The position numbers and the translations under genes were made by a program. From Pohlia nutans (taxonomy: Eukaryota; Streptophyta; Bryopsida; Bryales; Mniaceae): 64,000 nucleotides of DNA. The notes under the pieces were generated by a model. It saw nothing but the letters and a program-made list of their open reading frames with translations, searched no databases and was not told where the DNA came from. Each line of letters begins with the position of its first letter. Within the stretch, counting starts at the first letter, position 1. This document shows positions 33,684 to 46,067 of the stretch, one piece after another. The stretch lies in contig CM040103.1 of the NCBI GenBank assembly GCA_022496805.1, positions 3,056,001 to 3,120,000 of the forward strand, written 5' to 3'.

Positions 33684-34234
33684 CCCCTAAACATCCTCAC
33701 CCTTGAGATGTATTATGAAATGCAACTAAGAGGGATATTTTGAACTTGATAAATGAATAAAAGTTGTACATTATGAATTTTAGATTCTATCCATAAGGTT
33801 AAATCTGCATTTGATATCATCAATATTTTCTATAAATTTTAAAACTTAAAATTCAAAATTATTTGTAATTTGATTACAAATAAGATGTTGACAATTTGTG
33901 AATGAAATTTGTTGTGATGGGTTGAATGCAATACTCTAAGTGTAGTGATATTTGAAATTTTTTTTGGTTGCTTAATTTTATGAGTTGATTTTCTTAAGAG
34001 CACTTTTAGACTAAAATCTTTGAATTTTTTTATGAAACACTGCAATATGAAATGAGGCATAGAAGTTTCACAGAACAATCATCAACTTTCTAATGAAATC
34101 ACACATGCATGAAGTCAACTTCTTATAGAAAATTCACTTTAAAAATTTTAACTTCAAAAAAGTGCATGACAAAAAAGTGCATTTTGCTTCTATGCATCAT
34201 GCAAAATATGCATGGTTGGACAATTAAGGGTTAA
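33680..34234. mobile_element. TTAA-bordered TIR element, 555 bp
   Basis: TTAACCCCTAAACATCC left and TTGGACAATTAAGGGTTAA right. The left TTAA is shared with the element before it. The interior is homologous to 18450-18860. Confidence 0.65.
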
Positions 34235-34405
34235 TTATATTTTTCACAGAATGATCATTTGAATTTGTCATTTTGAAACTATGAATCTTTGCTCCTTTAT
34301 GCTTCTTTAGGGATTAACTTATTGTGAGTAAGAGACCCTTTGATCTAATTCCACCTTGAAAAGGACCTTGCGTCCAGGCCATAAACTCAGACACCCTAGT
34401 TGAAA

Positions 34406-34973
34406 TTAACCCCTAAAGGACCGCAGTTTTTCTTGTTTTTGAGCATCATTTTCATCTCTTTCTATTCATTTTCTTGTGAATGTTTTTTTCTTCTTGATAG
34501 AAAATACCAAATTAAACATTTAAGTAAAATTTAAGAAATTTTTTAACCAATTTAACAATTTTTCCCATGTCTTCAAAGACGGTCAAAAAATATCCAAAAA
34601 GCTGCAATTTCATCTTTTTCACTTCAAACGCTATAATCTTGCAACTTGCACGGTCAAATTCTATGAATTTTTAACCATGCACTCTCTTGGTAATCTTTAA
34701 AAAGATCCTATGGTTAAAGTTGAAAAATAATAGTTTTTGAGGTTTATTTTGAGCCCTGCCCGCACTGCCCATTCTCCCCAAAAAAACCCCTTTTGTTCCA
34801 TAACTTCCACTTAAAAAGTCGGAATCAAAAAATAATTAGATTCCCATTTTTGTATTGACATACCAAATTCACATGATTTATTTCAAAAAAAAAAAAAAAA
34901 AATTGACACCATGGGAACCTACCTGAACATTGAAATGTCCTAGTTAGGACACTTGGTCCTTTAGGGGTTCAAA
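34406..34973. mobile_element. TTAA-bordered TIR element, about 567 bp
   Basis: TTAACCCCTAAAGGACC left; GGTCCTTTAGGGGTTCAA right, where the last TTAA has changed by an extra C. The 13 bases inside it pair exactly with the left end. Confidence 0.75.
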
Positions 34974-35364
34974 GAGATTTCCAAAAAAAATAAAAACAAA
35001 AATTGGGCATCAAAAGGACACCCTGTTCAAATTTTGGATGTCCCCAAACCAACTTTCTAATCTATTTTCTTTTCATAGGCATGTATTTCATAAAACTTAG
35101 ATTTCATTTCTTTTTTTTGAATTACATACCAAAATAGTCACAAATATGCAAACTGTGCAACATCAACAAATCCTAAATGTTGTGGCCTTTTGTAGTATAT
35201 TCATATTACTTAACCTATACTTGATTAATATCAGTTGCTTGTATGGGAATTTGTGCCATTTCAACCCTCATCTAACCTCTAAAGTCTTTTGAGTTAAACA
35301 CATTGTAAAAATGATATGATATGGTTGTGAGTTGAAAACACTTTTTCACATAAAGTTGTACTAA

Positions 35365-35646
35365 CTACCGTAGTAGGAAGGCAGGGTCAGCAAAAAATAA
35401 TTCCCCAAAAAAATGCCGGAAAAATAAATAAATTTATCAAGTGTTTTGTCGAAATCAACAAAAGTAAAGTCAACAAAAATTGTAGACAAAAAACAAAGGA
35501 AAACGTTTAGCTGCTAGTAAAATTTAATGTTAGTTATTAATAGCTGAATTTTTAATAATTATTTTTGAAAGTGCCGACCCCTACTTTTTGAACTTTTATT
35601 AATTATTCGACATCAAAGTGCCGACCGTGCCTTCCTACTACGGTAG
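35365..35646. mobile_element. TIR element with CTACCGTAGTAGGAAGGCA termini, 282 bp
   Basis: Left CTACCGTAGTAGGAAGGCA, right TGCCTTCCTACTACGGTAG: exact 19-bp inverses, and the pairing goes on with GGTC-GC. Shares its outer bases with the element at 14448-14934. No clear target duplication. Confidence 0.75.
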
Positions 35647-35929
35647 CGTTGTGAGCACAACTTGCTCAACAACTTGCCACAAACTAATTACATCTGAATA
35701 TTTTTAAACATAACTTACATTGGTAGAGTACATGAGACATTAAAGAGGCTACGCATCTTGACTATCAATGTAGGAAATTTGGCTATTATTCTTTCTGTCT
35801 TTTTCAAAAATCTTTTGTATCAATTAGCTAGTCCAAATTCAATGTAGCAATTTTGCTAAAATACGCATGTATAAATTAGCTAGCCCAAAATGTAGCAATT
35901 TTTCTAAAATGCGCATGTATAAATAAATT

Positions 35930-36400
35930 AGAAATAAATATCTTTCTAGTAAAAGGGTTTTTAAAAAGTTGTAGAGTTATACATAAATCCAATAAACTAA
36001 AGAGTATTTTCTACTACATATGACATCTCAAAATTCTACAACTGTTCTTTATTGTTAAGGCTTTTCATTTAGATTGAAGTGATTTAAAGACTACAAACTT
36101 CTATCAATCTATCAGCGTGTATGTCCATCCTTTGCGTTGATCACTACTTCCAACTTTTAAGGCATAGATCAACAAAACTCAAGAAGAGTTTAGAGCTTTG
36201 TTTGCAGGAACATCCATAATTAAAATTCAAAACATTCCACATAAATTCAATATTTTAGTACAAAATAGTAGTAACAATAATAGGGATTCCTATGGTGAAA
36301 TAAAATCATTAGAATATTATTTTTTAGGTTATAAATACCTATCTAGAGTGCCCATAAGAGAAGATTGTTCCTCTCCTGTACCACCACTCATAAAATTGCA
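35930..36400. repeat. Diverged duplicate of 36965-37091 plus 37626-37905 (empty-site copy)
   Basis: 'aaataaattagaaa', 'aaagagt-ttttc', 'tctatcaatctatc', 'ttgatcacta', 'aaggcatag' and 'ttagaatatta' appear in the same order in both copies. The copy here runs through TTAA (36055-36058) without interruption, while the other holds the element at 37092-37625. Confidence 0.75.
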
Positions 36401-37091
36401 TGCATAGTGATACAAATTCAATTGCTTTAAAAATACTCAATCAATACTTCAAAGAGACAACATTTTGATCATTCCTACCGAGTATTACTCTTTAAAATTA
36501 GAACTTTGAATTAAGGCAAATTTTTAAAATCTTTTTGGAGCTCAAACTTAGAAATTAATTTAAAAATCATGATCGATAGATTGTAGATCTATAATTGGAT
36601 ACAAGCGTAGATGTTAATCTAAAAAAACGTATTCCTAGTTAGAGGAAAATTTCAAAGAAAATATTCACTTTCATTGAGTGCAAAAATTATTGTTGCCTAT
36701 TACATTTGACTAATAAAATCTTTTGAACTATTGCATGTAAAGTGGAACTAAAGTGTTTTTTTTCTAAAATGTCTAATCAAGAGTTCAAGATGCAATTTAT
36801 TGAATCAATCATACTAATTTTTACATTCCTAAGATGGAATTTTGTGTTTTGGAGAGAATTTAAAGAGTTTTTTATGAGCTTTTAAAGACTTTATGGTGTT
36901 TGATCTTAGGAAAGCATTTTAAAAATCGTCGTTGATGTATTTTGAACATCTTATTGTACACTTGTATAAATAAATTAGAAACAAACATCTTTCTCATAAA
37001 AAAATTATTAAAAAAGTTGCAGAATTACATATAAATTAAAGAGTGTTTTCAACTACTTATAACAACTCATTATCTTACAATTATTCATTTG

Positions 37092-37625
37092 TTAACCTTT
37101 AAAGAACATAGGGGTAGTTGGACGGAATTTGAGTCATAATTTCTAGTTAGGACACCCTTCGTCAAGTTGTCCACCAAAAGATGTGAAACTCCAAACAAGT
37201 AGTAAATAACACGTAGGACATCACTGCAGTCATTGGGTGACCACTAGGGTACCATCATTGCATCTCGTTGGATACCATCAGGTTGTACCAACCCACCCAC
37301 CGTGCCATAACTGTATGGTGATTTGATGAGGTAGGTGGTCAAGGAACACTCCGCAAGCACAAATTGACAGAGCATGGTATAGCCATTTACATTTGGCAAC
37401 CCAAACATTGAACTCCTAAACTAAACTTCATTGCACCAAATTCTGATCTTTGTTTGTTTGCTTTGAGGAACAATCTCTTGAGAATTATAGAGGAATCTCA
37501 AATTGAAATTCAATCATTTTTTTAACGTGATTTATCAATCAAAAAATGGTGAAACGCATAAAAAATTTCTCAAAGACTGTTACAAAACCAAGCTTGTGGA
37601 ACTTAGTATGTCCTATAAGGGTTAA
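37092..37625. mobile_element. TTAA-bordered TIR element, 534 bp, with paralogous empty site
   Basis: TTAACCTTTAAAGAACATA left and TATGTCCTATAAGGGTTAA right. Left flank 'cttacaattattcatttg' and right flank 'agcttttcacctac' are continuous, around a single TTAA, in the duplicate at 36055. Confidence 0.8.
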
Positions 37626-37905
37626 AGCTTTTCACCTACATTTCAATGATCTAATGACTACAAAATTCTATCAATCTATCCACGCGTATGTCCTCTTTTT
37701 GCCTTGATCACTATTTACAATCTAAAAGGCATAGAGCAACACAACTTCAAAAGATTTATAGCTATTTTTTTTTGGTAGAAACAACCATATGTAAAATTCA
37801 AAACATTCTATGAAACTTTAAGATTTTAGTATAAAATATTAGTCACATTAAAAAAAATTATCGTAAAATGAAATTATTAGAATATTACTTTTTTGGAAAA
37901 CATAG

Positions 37906-38499
37906 AGAGTAAAAGTGCTTTGACCTACAAGTCTTGCAAATCCAATTTAGAATGCACAATATTTAGAATTTTTTTAATTCAAAATGTAAAACATAAAATA
38001 GAGTTAATAAGCTGCACATGTGAAAATTCCTATTAAAGGTTATTCAATGATCATAAGGATAATTATGTTGTATTTTCTTAATACAAATTTTGTGTATTTA
38101 GTAGAGAGGCGACAATGTTTTCTTACTAGGGACATTGTACTTTTGGCCAATCATTCCAAAATTCATAAGATAATGAGTATTTTTGATTTTTTCATATATT
38201 TAAAACAATAAAATATTTTAAAACATAATTCTAATATATTTCAATACTATTATTTATTTAATCCAACTGTATAGATGTTATTGAAAAGTCGTCATCTAAA
38301 ACTTTCATTTGTATGACAACCTTAAATAATGGATTTAGTGCGCATTGACTAGCTCAAAACTTTCGAATTCTTTCTGTTGAAATGGAAGCTCACATGGAAT
38401 GGAAGGACTTAGATAGTAAATTCAATTTTCATTTTTCCAATTATCAAGACACTTAAAGATTAATTACGTAATGAATTGAAATGTATTGAGAAGGAAAGA
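37906..38499. other. Intergenic, nothing recognised
   Basis: AT-rich with no gene or clear repeat. Confidence 0.4.
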
Positions 38500-39530
38500 A
38501 AAAGACCTCATTTGAAACAATTGAAAGTAAAGGATTGACTTGAAAAGAAAAGGAAAGGGTAGACTTGACTTGAAAGAAAATAGACTTAAAAGGAAATAGA
38601 CTTCAAAGGCAATGAACTTAATTTGGAAGGAAAATGAAAGGACCTGATTTGAAAGGAAAGAGAAAACTGACTTGACTTCAAAAAAAAGAAAATGTCCTTA
38701 TTTGTGAAAAAAAGGAGAGGAGTTGATTTGAAAAGAAAGGGAAAAGATATGACTTGAAAGGAATGGGAAAAAACGTGATTTGAAAGGAAAGGGAAAGGCC
38801 TTGCTTGAAATGAAAGGTAAAAGACGTACTTGAAAAGAAAAAAAGACAAAGAACTTGAAACTAAAGGAATGAATTGAATTTGTAAATAAAATGATAAAGG
38901 AACTGACTTAAAAAGAAAGAAAATAGAAGTGACTTGAAAAGAAAGGTAGGAGAAAATTACAATTTGAAAGGAAAGGAGAAGACATGATTTGGAAAGAAAA
39001 ACTTGACCTGAAATGATAGGAAAAGGAATGAACTTGAATAGAAAAAAGGACATGACCTGAAAGAAAAGGAATAGTATGTCACTTCTAAGGAAAGGGAAGA
39101 GATCTAGCATAAAAGAAAGTAAAAGAATCTTACCTAGAAGGAAGGAAAAGGAGTTGAACTTGAAAGGAAAAAAGAAAGGACAAAATTTGAATGCAAAGAG
39201 AAAGAATTTGATTTGAAAAGAAAGAAAAAAGACCTATTTGAAAAAACAAAGAATGGACGTGAATTAAAAAGAAAGAAAAAGGACATGACTTAATAACAAC
39301 AAAAAAAAACTAACTTGAAAGGAGAAGGGAAAGGACTTGATTTGAAAATAAAGAAAAAGACATCGCTTGAAAAAGAAAGGGTAAGACGTGATTTGAAAGA
39401 AAAAGAAAGGAAAGGACTTGACTCAAAAAGGAAATAATGGGACAATATTTAAAAAGAAAGAATTAGATGAGAATGAAAATGACTGGATTCATGAGATACA
39501 AACAAGATGAGAAAGAAAATAAGACAATTG
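38500..39530. repeat. About 1 kb purine-rich degenerate satellite
   Basis: Irregular repeats of words like GACTTGAAAGGAAAGGAAAA give a strand almost free of C. A 174-residue Phe/Ser-rich minus-strand frame here is a by-product of this composition. Such tracts can form triplex DNA, which is inference. Confidence 0.85.
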
Positions 39531-40000
39531 TAAAAGAAAGGACTGAAGACTTTGCCATGGCTATCGCTATCTACGTTCGTTTGATAGTTGTCAACGTGTT
39601 GCTTATCTATTTGCGCTTTGTTTTCTTTCGCCTTCGTTAACCCTAAGCGTGCATGTGTATCTGTAGTGTAGGAAAATTCGACCCTTGTTGCAAATCATAT
39701 GTCTGTATAAAAATGACTTTATTTGGATACAATTGCAACTTGAATACAATTGCCACTGTTGATCTTGTAGATGATGTTGTGATGACATCCGTACAATTTG
39801 ATAAAGTATATATGTTAAAGTATATTTAAATTTCATATTTTTCATATTTTCTCTATACAATTACTCTAAAAATATAAATCATTTCTTTATTTTTGGATTT
39901 CAGAATGCATGCTTCCAATAGTATGATCAAAAACATTGAATTAAAATAATAAAATTATTACTTATTAATACGTTTTTTAATCTTCCATCGTCTCTCACTT

Positions 40001-40177
40001 CGTAGAGGCATGATTGAGGTATCATGCCATGATCCATCGTGAGATGGATCTTTCATCTTCGTAGAGGCATGATTGAGGTATCATGCCATGATCCACCGTG
40101 AGATGTATCTTTCATCTTCATAGAGGCATGATTGAGGTACCATGCCATGATCCACCGTGAGATGAATCTTTCGTCTA
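40001..40177. repeat. 59-bp tandem repeat, three units
   Basis: 'gtagaggcatgattgaggta' recurs at 40002, 40061 and (with one change) 40120. Each unit also holds 'atcatgccatgatcc' and 'cgtgagatg'. Units are 95% alike or better by eye. Confidence 0.9.
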
Positions 40178-40285
40178 ACTCACTTGTCAGGAGACTAGAC
40201 AGGAATGTAAGAATTCTGTCGACGAGTAAAGCTTTCTGCCAATTCGACATATCGATCGATCGACTCCCTCCTTCAATTCAATACA

Positions 40286-40521
40286 AGGCAATGGCCTGAT
40301 ATGGGTATTAGTGAGACGCGTCTCACTATGTGTGACTTATGTCTAACTCATTTTATGTGTTCTAGAATTTTCATTTTTAATACCATGTAAATAGTTGCAG
40401 CCATGGCGCCTATAATACCATTTAATTTCTATAATTTTTCAATGATTTTTTTTTGCCAAAAAAATATTTCTCAGAAATCACACTAATTCAGGAGGGGGTA
40501 CCCATATCAGGCCATCACCCT
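40286..40521. mobile_element. TIR element, 236 bp, with ACA target duplication
   Basis: Left AGGCAATGGCCTGATATGGG, right CCCATATCAGGCCATCACCCT, inverse with few changes. ACA lies on both sides (40283-40285 and 40522-40524). Just inside the left end is the perfect palindrome TAGTGAGACGCGTCTCACTA (40309-40328). A matching right end without partner is at 4713-4734. Confidence 0.7.
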
Positions 40522-41089
40522 ACAGAGCTCCATATGCAATTGATATAAACGAACACAAGTCTCATGAGCAGTTACTAGATCTTTGAACGAACCTTTACAA
40601 AACTATAATAACACTTAGGTGAACAAAATTATTACCTTGAAAAATTTGCAAAAGAACAGTCAAGCATAAGAAAGAGTGGTCAAAGATATTTTTAAAAAGG
40701 CGGTCAAGGATGTAATGAGGTGTCAATGATACGTGAGAGCACCTAAGGATCTCAAAGGGCGGTCAGAAGCAACTAGAGATGTGAGAGAACGGTCAAAAGT
40801 TGTCACGATTGTGCGGTAAGGGACTTGAGAGGGTCATCAAGAATGTGCGTGAGATGGTTGTCAAGTTGTCATCAATGTAAAAGAGTGGAGATTGAAGTGA
40901 CGTACAATTTAGAATTCACAAATTAATGGATTAACAAGAATATATTAGGTGATTCTACTACAAAATATCCTTGTTAAAAGACAAGCAAGTCCATAAATGC
41001 TATAATTGGTAAAAAGTTAATTGAAAAATTAATTTGAAGGTTTTTAAAGTCTTTAAGGTCATGATTAATATGTCATGCTCAATCGAATT

Positions 41090-42360
41090 CTTTTCCTTTA
41101 CTTTCATTTCCTTTGAACATTTGCTTTCCTTTTTGTGCACCCTAGTCCTTTCCTTTTAGCTCTTGTTTAATCTAGTTCTTTCCTTTCGCATTTAGTATAG
41201 TCGAGTACTTTCCTTTAACGCCTAGTGTAATCAAGTTTAGTCAAATCTAGTTATGTGAGATCTAATCTAATGACATCTAGTCACTAGTCACTTCTACGTT
41301 AGGTCTAGTCACTTCTACATTTAGTCTAGTTAGATTTATTCAGGTCTAGTCTTGTTGTGTTGTGTCCTTTCTTTTCAATATTTTTCTTTCAATTCATTTC
41401 ATACAGTAATTAGATTTTATGTGTTGTAATCTTCAAGATTGTTTTTACCAATTCTAGTTAATGATTTTATTTCCTACTAAAAAAATGACTAGTTATGTGT
41501 TAGTTTCCACTTAAATTGAGACTCAACAACGAATTCTAAGAGCAAACATTCCATCGCTATGAGGTTTTGAAAAATAAACTAAGGGATTAAATATATAGAA
41601 TATAATTAGGGCATACTTATGTAATCCCATACACACTTTAGGTTTCTTTTAAGATTTATTCTTTTCTCTCATAACATTAATGAACATATTATTGTGTTTA
41701 AGCATGTTATCTGTTTAAGGTAGATATCTTTTACCCACTCCCTTTCCTTTTCAATTTAGTAATTTCCATTCAAGTCCAATCAAGTTCTTTCCTCTACTTT
41801 CTATTTCTTTTAATTTGCTTTCCTTTTAGCTCTAGTTTAGTCTAATTCTTTCTTTTCACATTTAGTTTAGTCTTGTAGTTCCCTTTCACGCCTATTTTAA
41901 TCGACTCAAGTAGAGTTAAATCTAGTTATGTAAGATTTAGTCTAATCACGTCTATTCTACTTCATGTTAAGTCTAGCCAGTTTTAGGTGTGTTTTACTTT
42001 AATTAGGTCTAGTCTTTGTCTTGTCTTGTCGTGTCTTTTCCTTTCAATCATTTTCTTTCAATTCGTTTCATAAAGTAATTAGATTTTCAATGTTACAATC
42101 TTCAAGACTATGTTTACTAAGTAATTCTAGTTAACTGTTTTATTTCCTAATAGAAAATCTTACCTAGAGTACTAAATTATGTGTTAGTTTTCACTTAAAT
42201 TAAAATTCAACAAAGATCTGTAAGCATGGAGTCTTGAAGAAAAGACCATAGGATGAATTAAATAAGAATTATTAGGGCATCTTTTTATAATTCCGTACAC
42301 ACTTTAAGTTTCTTTTAAATTATAATTTTTTCTCTCATAACATAAGTGTAGCCATATCAA
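41090..42360. repeat. Tandem duplication of a pyrimidine-rich unit of about 650 bp
   Basis: 'gctttccttt', 'ttttagctc', 'tctagttatgt', 'ttctttcaatt', 'aaagtaattagattt', 'atcttcaaga' and 'gttttatttccta' follow in the same order from about 41120 and again from about 41820. The copies are diverged. The strand is CT-rich with many TCTAGT words. Confidence 0.75.
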
Positions 42361-44342
42361 TCATTATTTCAAGCTAGTTATCTCTTTGTATTGAAGTTTC
42401 TTGTAAGTTCTTTTTTCAATTGGCTTATCACATTGATTAGGTGAACATATAACTCTTCTCTGGACTACCTACTTGTTTTCTTTGAGGTTGCTTTTATTAA
42501 TTTATCACATATATGGCCTTCTACTAGAAAGCAAGTACAATAAAGTGTACTAAAGAAGTGGATTCTAAAACTAAAAAACATCTCATGCATTGAAAACATC
42601 AAAAGTAAAGTGTTCTTCAATTAGTTTTTTCTTTTGCATATATTTAGGCATATTTATTGGCTGGAGTTGTTGCAGAAGCTCGACTCATGATGGTTGATAA
42701 GCATCTTCCATGATGAAAATCCATTCTTTTGCAAGCCATTCAAGGTTAATATTGTAAAGTGCAGTCCCGTGTCACAGGTATTATGGCACTTTGTTTCTTC
42801 TCTCTTTTGTTTTCTTACTTATGTGTGTTGGTTTAAGATGCAGGATTTTTAACAAGCTTTCGTTTCTTTCTTTCTTTCTTTGCTGATGTAGGTCTGTGGC
42901 GACACTATTTAGGATCATAGTGCTCAACGAAAGAAACAAAGAAAATGTTCAAGGGAGGGTTGTGGTGTTTCTTCTACTTTTAGAATAGACTCTACGGGTG
43001 CCCGATTGATTCTTTTGGAGACCTTTAGTGATTTGTGAAGTTTTAAGTGAACTCTGCTTGTGTTGGACGTTGCCTAATAATACTGTGTGAGAACTGTTTT
43101 GAACATGACCAGAATGGCAGAAGGTACTACTAACAATGAGCAAGTTTGCAGCAGCGTGAACCAGAAATTGGAGCACCGACCTACAAGTGGCCATCAACGA
43201 CGGCAAGCGCCAAAGAGATGTTTTCTTCAAGGTTCGAGTGGGAAAGTCCGACACTTCCTCGCCTTTTCAGCAAGTAAGTTAGAGCTCTCGGCATTCATTC
43301 CCAATCTTACTCTTACTCTTACTCAGACTTCATTTGTTGTCAACATTTCATCATCCGGCGCTTTTGTATGCAGTTAGTCAAGTTAGTGGTGTTTGCTGCA
43401 TTGTGACGTGCACATTTGAACTTCCACAATTTTGTGTATATTATGCTTGAGCAAAAACCTAGTAGCTAGAGAAAGTGGCTACCACATAAGATAAACAACG
43501 AGTAAATACTTGAAGAATCTTTTTCTTCATTGGGGTATGCTCCAAGCATCTTAGACAATGATGCATGAAAAATGACAACAAACTAAATAATGTTCTTTGC
43601 ATTTCAAGTCCACGAAATGGGTTGAAAGGAATTTAACCATTTGTTAAGTGCATTGGGTCCAACGGAAGGGCCGAAGGGGTGTTGTGGTAACTCCCTTAAA
43701 AATTAGGGATGAACATAACTAAATACGAATCACTCTAAAAAAAATTCCATATCAATATCTACATCTAAAACCGGAATCAAAGCGCTTCTTGTGTTAGTGA
43801 ATAATTATTTGTCCCTGTGGATTTCATTTTGTGTGATTTCACTTTAGATGCAAGAATGTCGGTTTAGTGTTGTTCGATGGTCAAGGGAATTGTCAACTGG
43901 TATTGATTGGAGTTTCAACCCGATTTTCATAGCAATTTTTAGTGCGGGAAAACGAAATGCTCTTGTTCTTACAACCTTTCGATTCCTCCCGTTTTCAAAT
44001 ACCCTGTTCTTAAGATTTTTTGTTTTAATGTTGGAGCTATGCTCAAATCTTGTGTGTTGATTCAAGTCATTCAAAGTGGGACCGAGTAATCATCTGGTTT
44101 TGGTCGATGACGAACAAAATCATACACGGGTGTTAGCAAGCAAGCCTTTCCTCGTGGTTCCACGACCCTGTTATGGTTGAAGTATATCTAATGAGCAAAT
44201 GTATGCCATTGGCACATGTTAGCAAACAAACCTTATTTATGTCATGAATCTGAAACAACAAAATATCACTGCTCAACTTTTTTGTATTGCTAAACTTTAT
44301 ATCTTTTGTTTTGTATGTTTTGTCACTAAATACGAGGGAAAT
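42361..44342. other. Intergenic; one coding-like patch near 43155-43272
   Basis: A plus-strand frame from about 43155 reads VAINDGKRQRDVFFKVRVGK and ends at CAGCAA|GTAAGT, a good donor site. No acceptor, start or family could be assigned, so this is at most an exon fragment. The rest is AT-rich and featureless. Confidence 0.3.
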
Positions 44343-45410
44343 CACTACAAGAATACTAGACCCGAAATGAATGAAATTTGACTAATTTTTGTCAATCATG
44401 ACGGCAAAGGCCTTTTCAAAGCATGCTTTTGAGGTACTCAAAGCTTTTTATTGTCTAAATTGACAGACTTCTATTGGTTTATTTTATTTCTGCCAACTCA
44501 TGTGAATATTAGTCTCAGTATACCATAATTTTGAGTAGATTTGGGTACACAATTGAGCATAGCAAAGGATCTAATTTTGAAAAATTTCCACCAAAAAAAG
44601 TTAGAATGCCCAGTCATCTTCCACCGTCCAAAAGAAATTTGTGATTTAGAGTTTTTATGCATGAGTTGTGGAAAAAGTTCAATATGGTTGTGAAGAATGT
44701 GCGTGAGTAGTTTGAGAAGAAAATGTGTTGTGGTTAGACTTTCGAGGGTCAATTGTGCATAGTAGACTAGCATATTTTAAGCATTATTCAACCATGAATA
44801 TTTGCACGATCAAGTAAAATTTCACCTCCAAGAAGAATTTTGTGATTTGAAGTATTTATGCTTCAATTATGCACATTTTTGTAGAATACTTTAATCAGTG
44901 AATAAGAGAGAACAATGGGAGGAGTTCTACATATCCTATATTTATTGTCAGCACCAATGTGATGAATTTTGTATAAAGCACAACACCTCATCTCATCCTC
45001 CAACCACTATTATAAAGCGAAAGTCATATTCATTCATCCATGAAATGGGTGAGTTTTATTTTAAATATTATTAAAAAACCAATTATTTTTACTAATTATG
45101 ATTTTTTAATGTAAACATTGAATGATAGACTCTAGTGGAAAGATTTGCTAAGAAAAGTAATATACTTTGTGGTAATTTAAAAATATGGCTTGTAGAAAAT
45201 CATTGAGACCTACTTGTAATTCCAACATGTCATCTATTTAGAAGCTACATAGAGGCCAAGAGTAACAACCGCAGTTCCTAGAAGTCATAATTGACATAAT
45301 TTGCACAAAACTTTGTCAAAATTGTATTTGAATCAAGTGATTCGAAATGAGAGAGATTGACAAAAGACTGTCGAAATTATCTCATCCTCAATGCGGATCT
45401 TCTTGTAGTG
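44343..45410. mobile_element. CACTA-like element, 1068 bp, target duplication AAT
   Basis: Starts CACTACAAGAATACTAG and ends GGATCTTCTTGTAGTG. AAT lies on both sides (44340-44342 and 45411-45413). Subterminal words such as TTGTCAATCATGAC and GATTGACAAAAGAC repeat near both ends, as in CACTA elements. No transposase is encoded. Confidence 0.8.
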
Positions 45411-45479
45411 AATTTTTTATACTTTTAAGAGATGAAATCACAAATTTTGTATGTGAAATTTTGAAATTTCTGAGATATT

Positions 45480-46025
45480 TTAACCCTTTGACGCGCCTGC
45501 GTCCAATATATGAACGATGAACATATTGCAATCTTTCCCAACACTACATCCTCTACAGTTTTTCCTCTATTCAAATTTCTCTTGGTTCTTGTGCTAGTTG
45601 ACTATTATTTGTAGGGTATGGATCTTCAAGATAACATATTTTGATTTTTTGAAAAACAACAAAATTGGTTTATGTCAAGTTTCATTCTTAGTTCAAAAAG
45701 TGAGACCTTAAACATGATTTTCAAAATAAGTAGAATCAAATAATGGAAACCATACCATCTTGTAATGCACATTATTCCAATTTCCTTACCAATTTTTTTT
45801 CAAAAATGTGTTAATTTTGGATTTTAAAATGAATTTCGAGAGAAAACCTTGCAAAATTCATTAATAAATACTAATAAATAATATGTTGAATCCAACTGCA
45901 AAGATGCAATCTTCACATTGACATTTAAAACTTTGCTTTGTATATTAACTCCATTATTGTTTTTCATCAAACATTTTATAACAAATCTTTGAAAACAGTG
46001 TTGAATTCGGACGTTAAAGGGTTAA
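45480..46025. mobile_element. TTAA-bordered TIR element, 546 bp
   Basis: TTAACCCTTTGACGCGCC left, GGACGTTAAAGGGTTAA right. It lies 43 bp before the next element of the family. Confidence 0.7.
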
Positions 46026-46067
46026 AGAAAAAAGTGACAAAATTTTATACCCAATGCTAAATCATCC

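Noticed and set aside
38586..39110. 174-residue minus-strand open frame, Phe/Ser-rich with membrane-like segments
   Set aside because: It is read entirely from the purine-rich satellite; the hydrophobicity comes from TTT/TTC codons of that composition.
40001..40177. Regular 59-bp repeats, CRISPR-like spacing
   Set aside because: Whole units repeat with no variable spacers; this is a plain tandem repeat in a eukaryotic genome.
43087..43377. 96-residue plus-strand frame
   Set aside because: The more protein-like frame in this area is a different one (VAINDGKRQRDVFFKVRVGK, ending at a donor site); neither could be assigned, so no gene was called.
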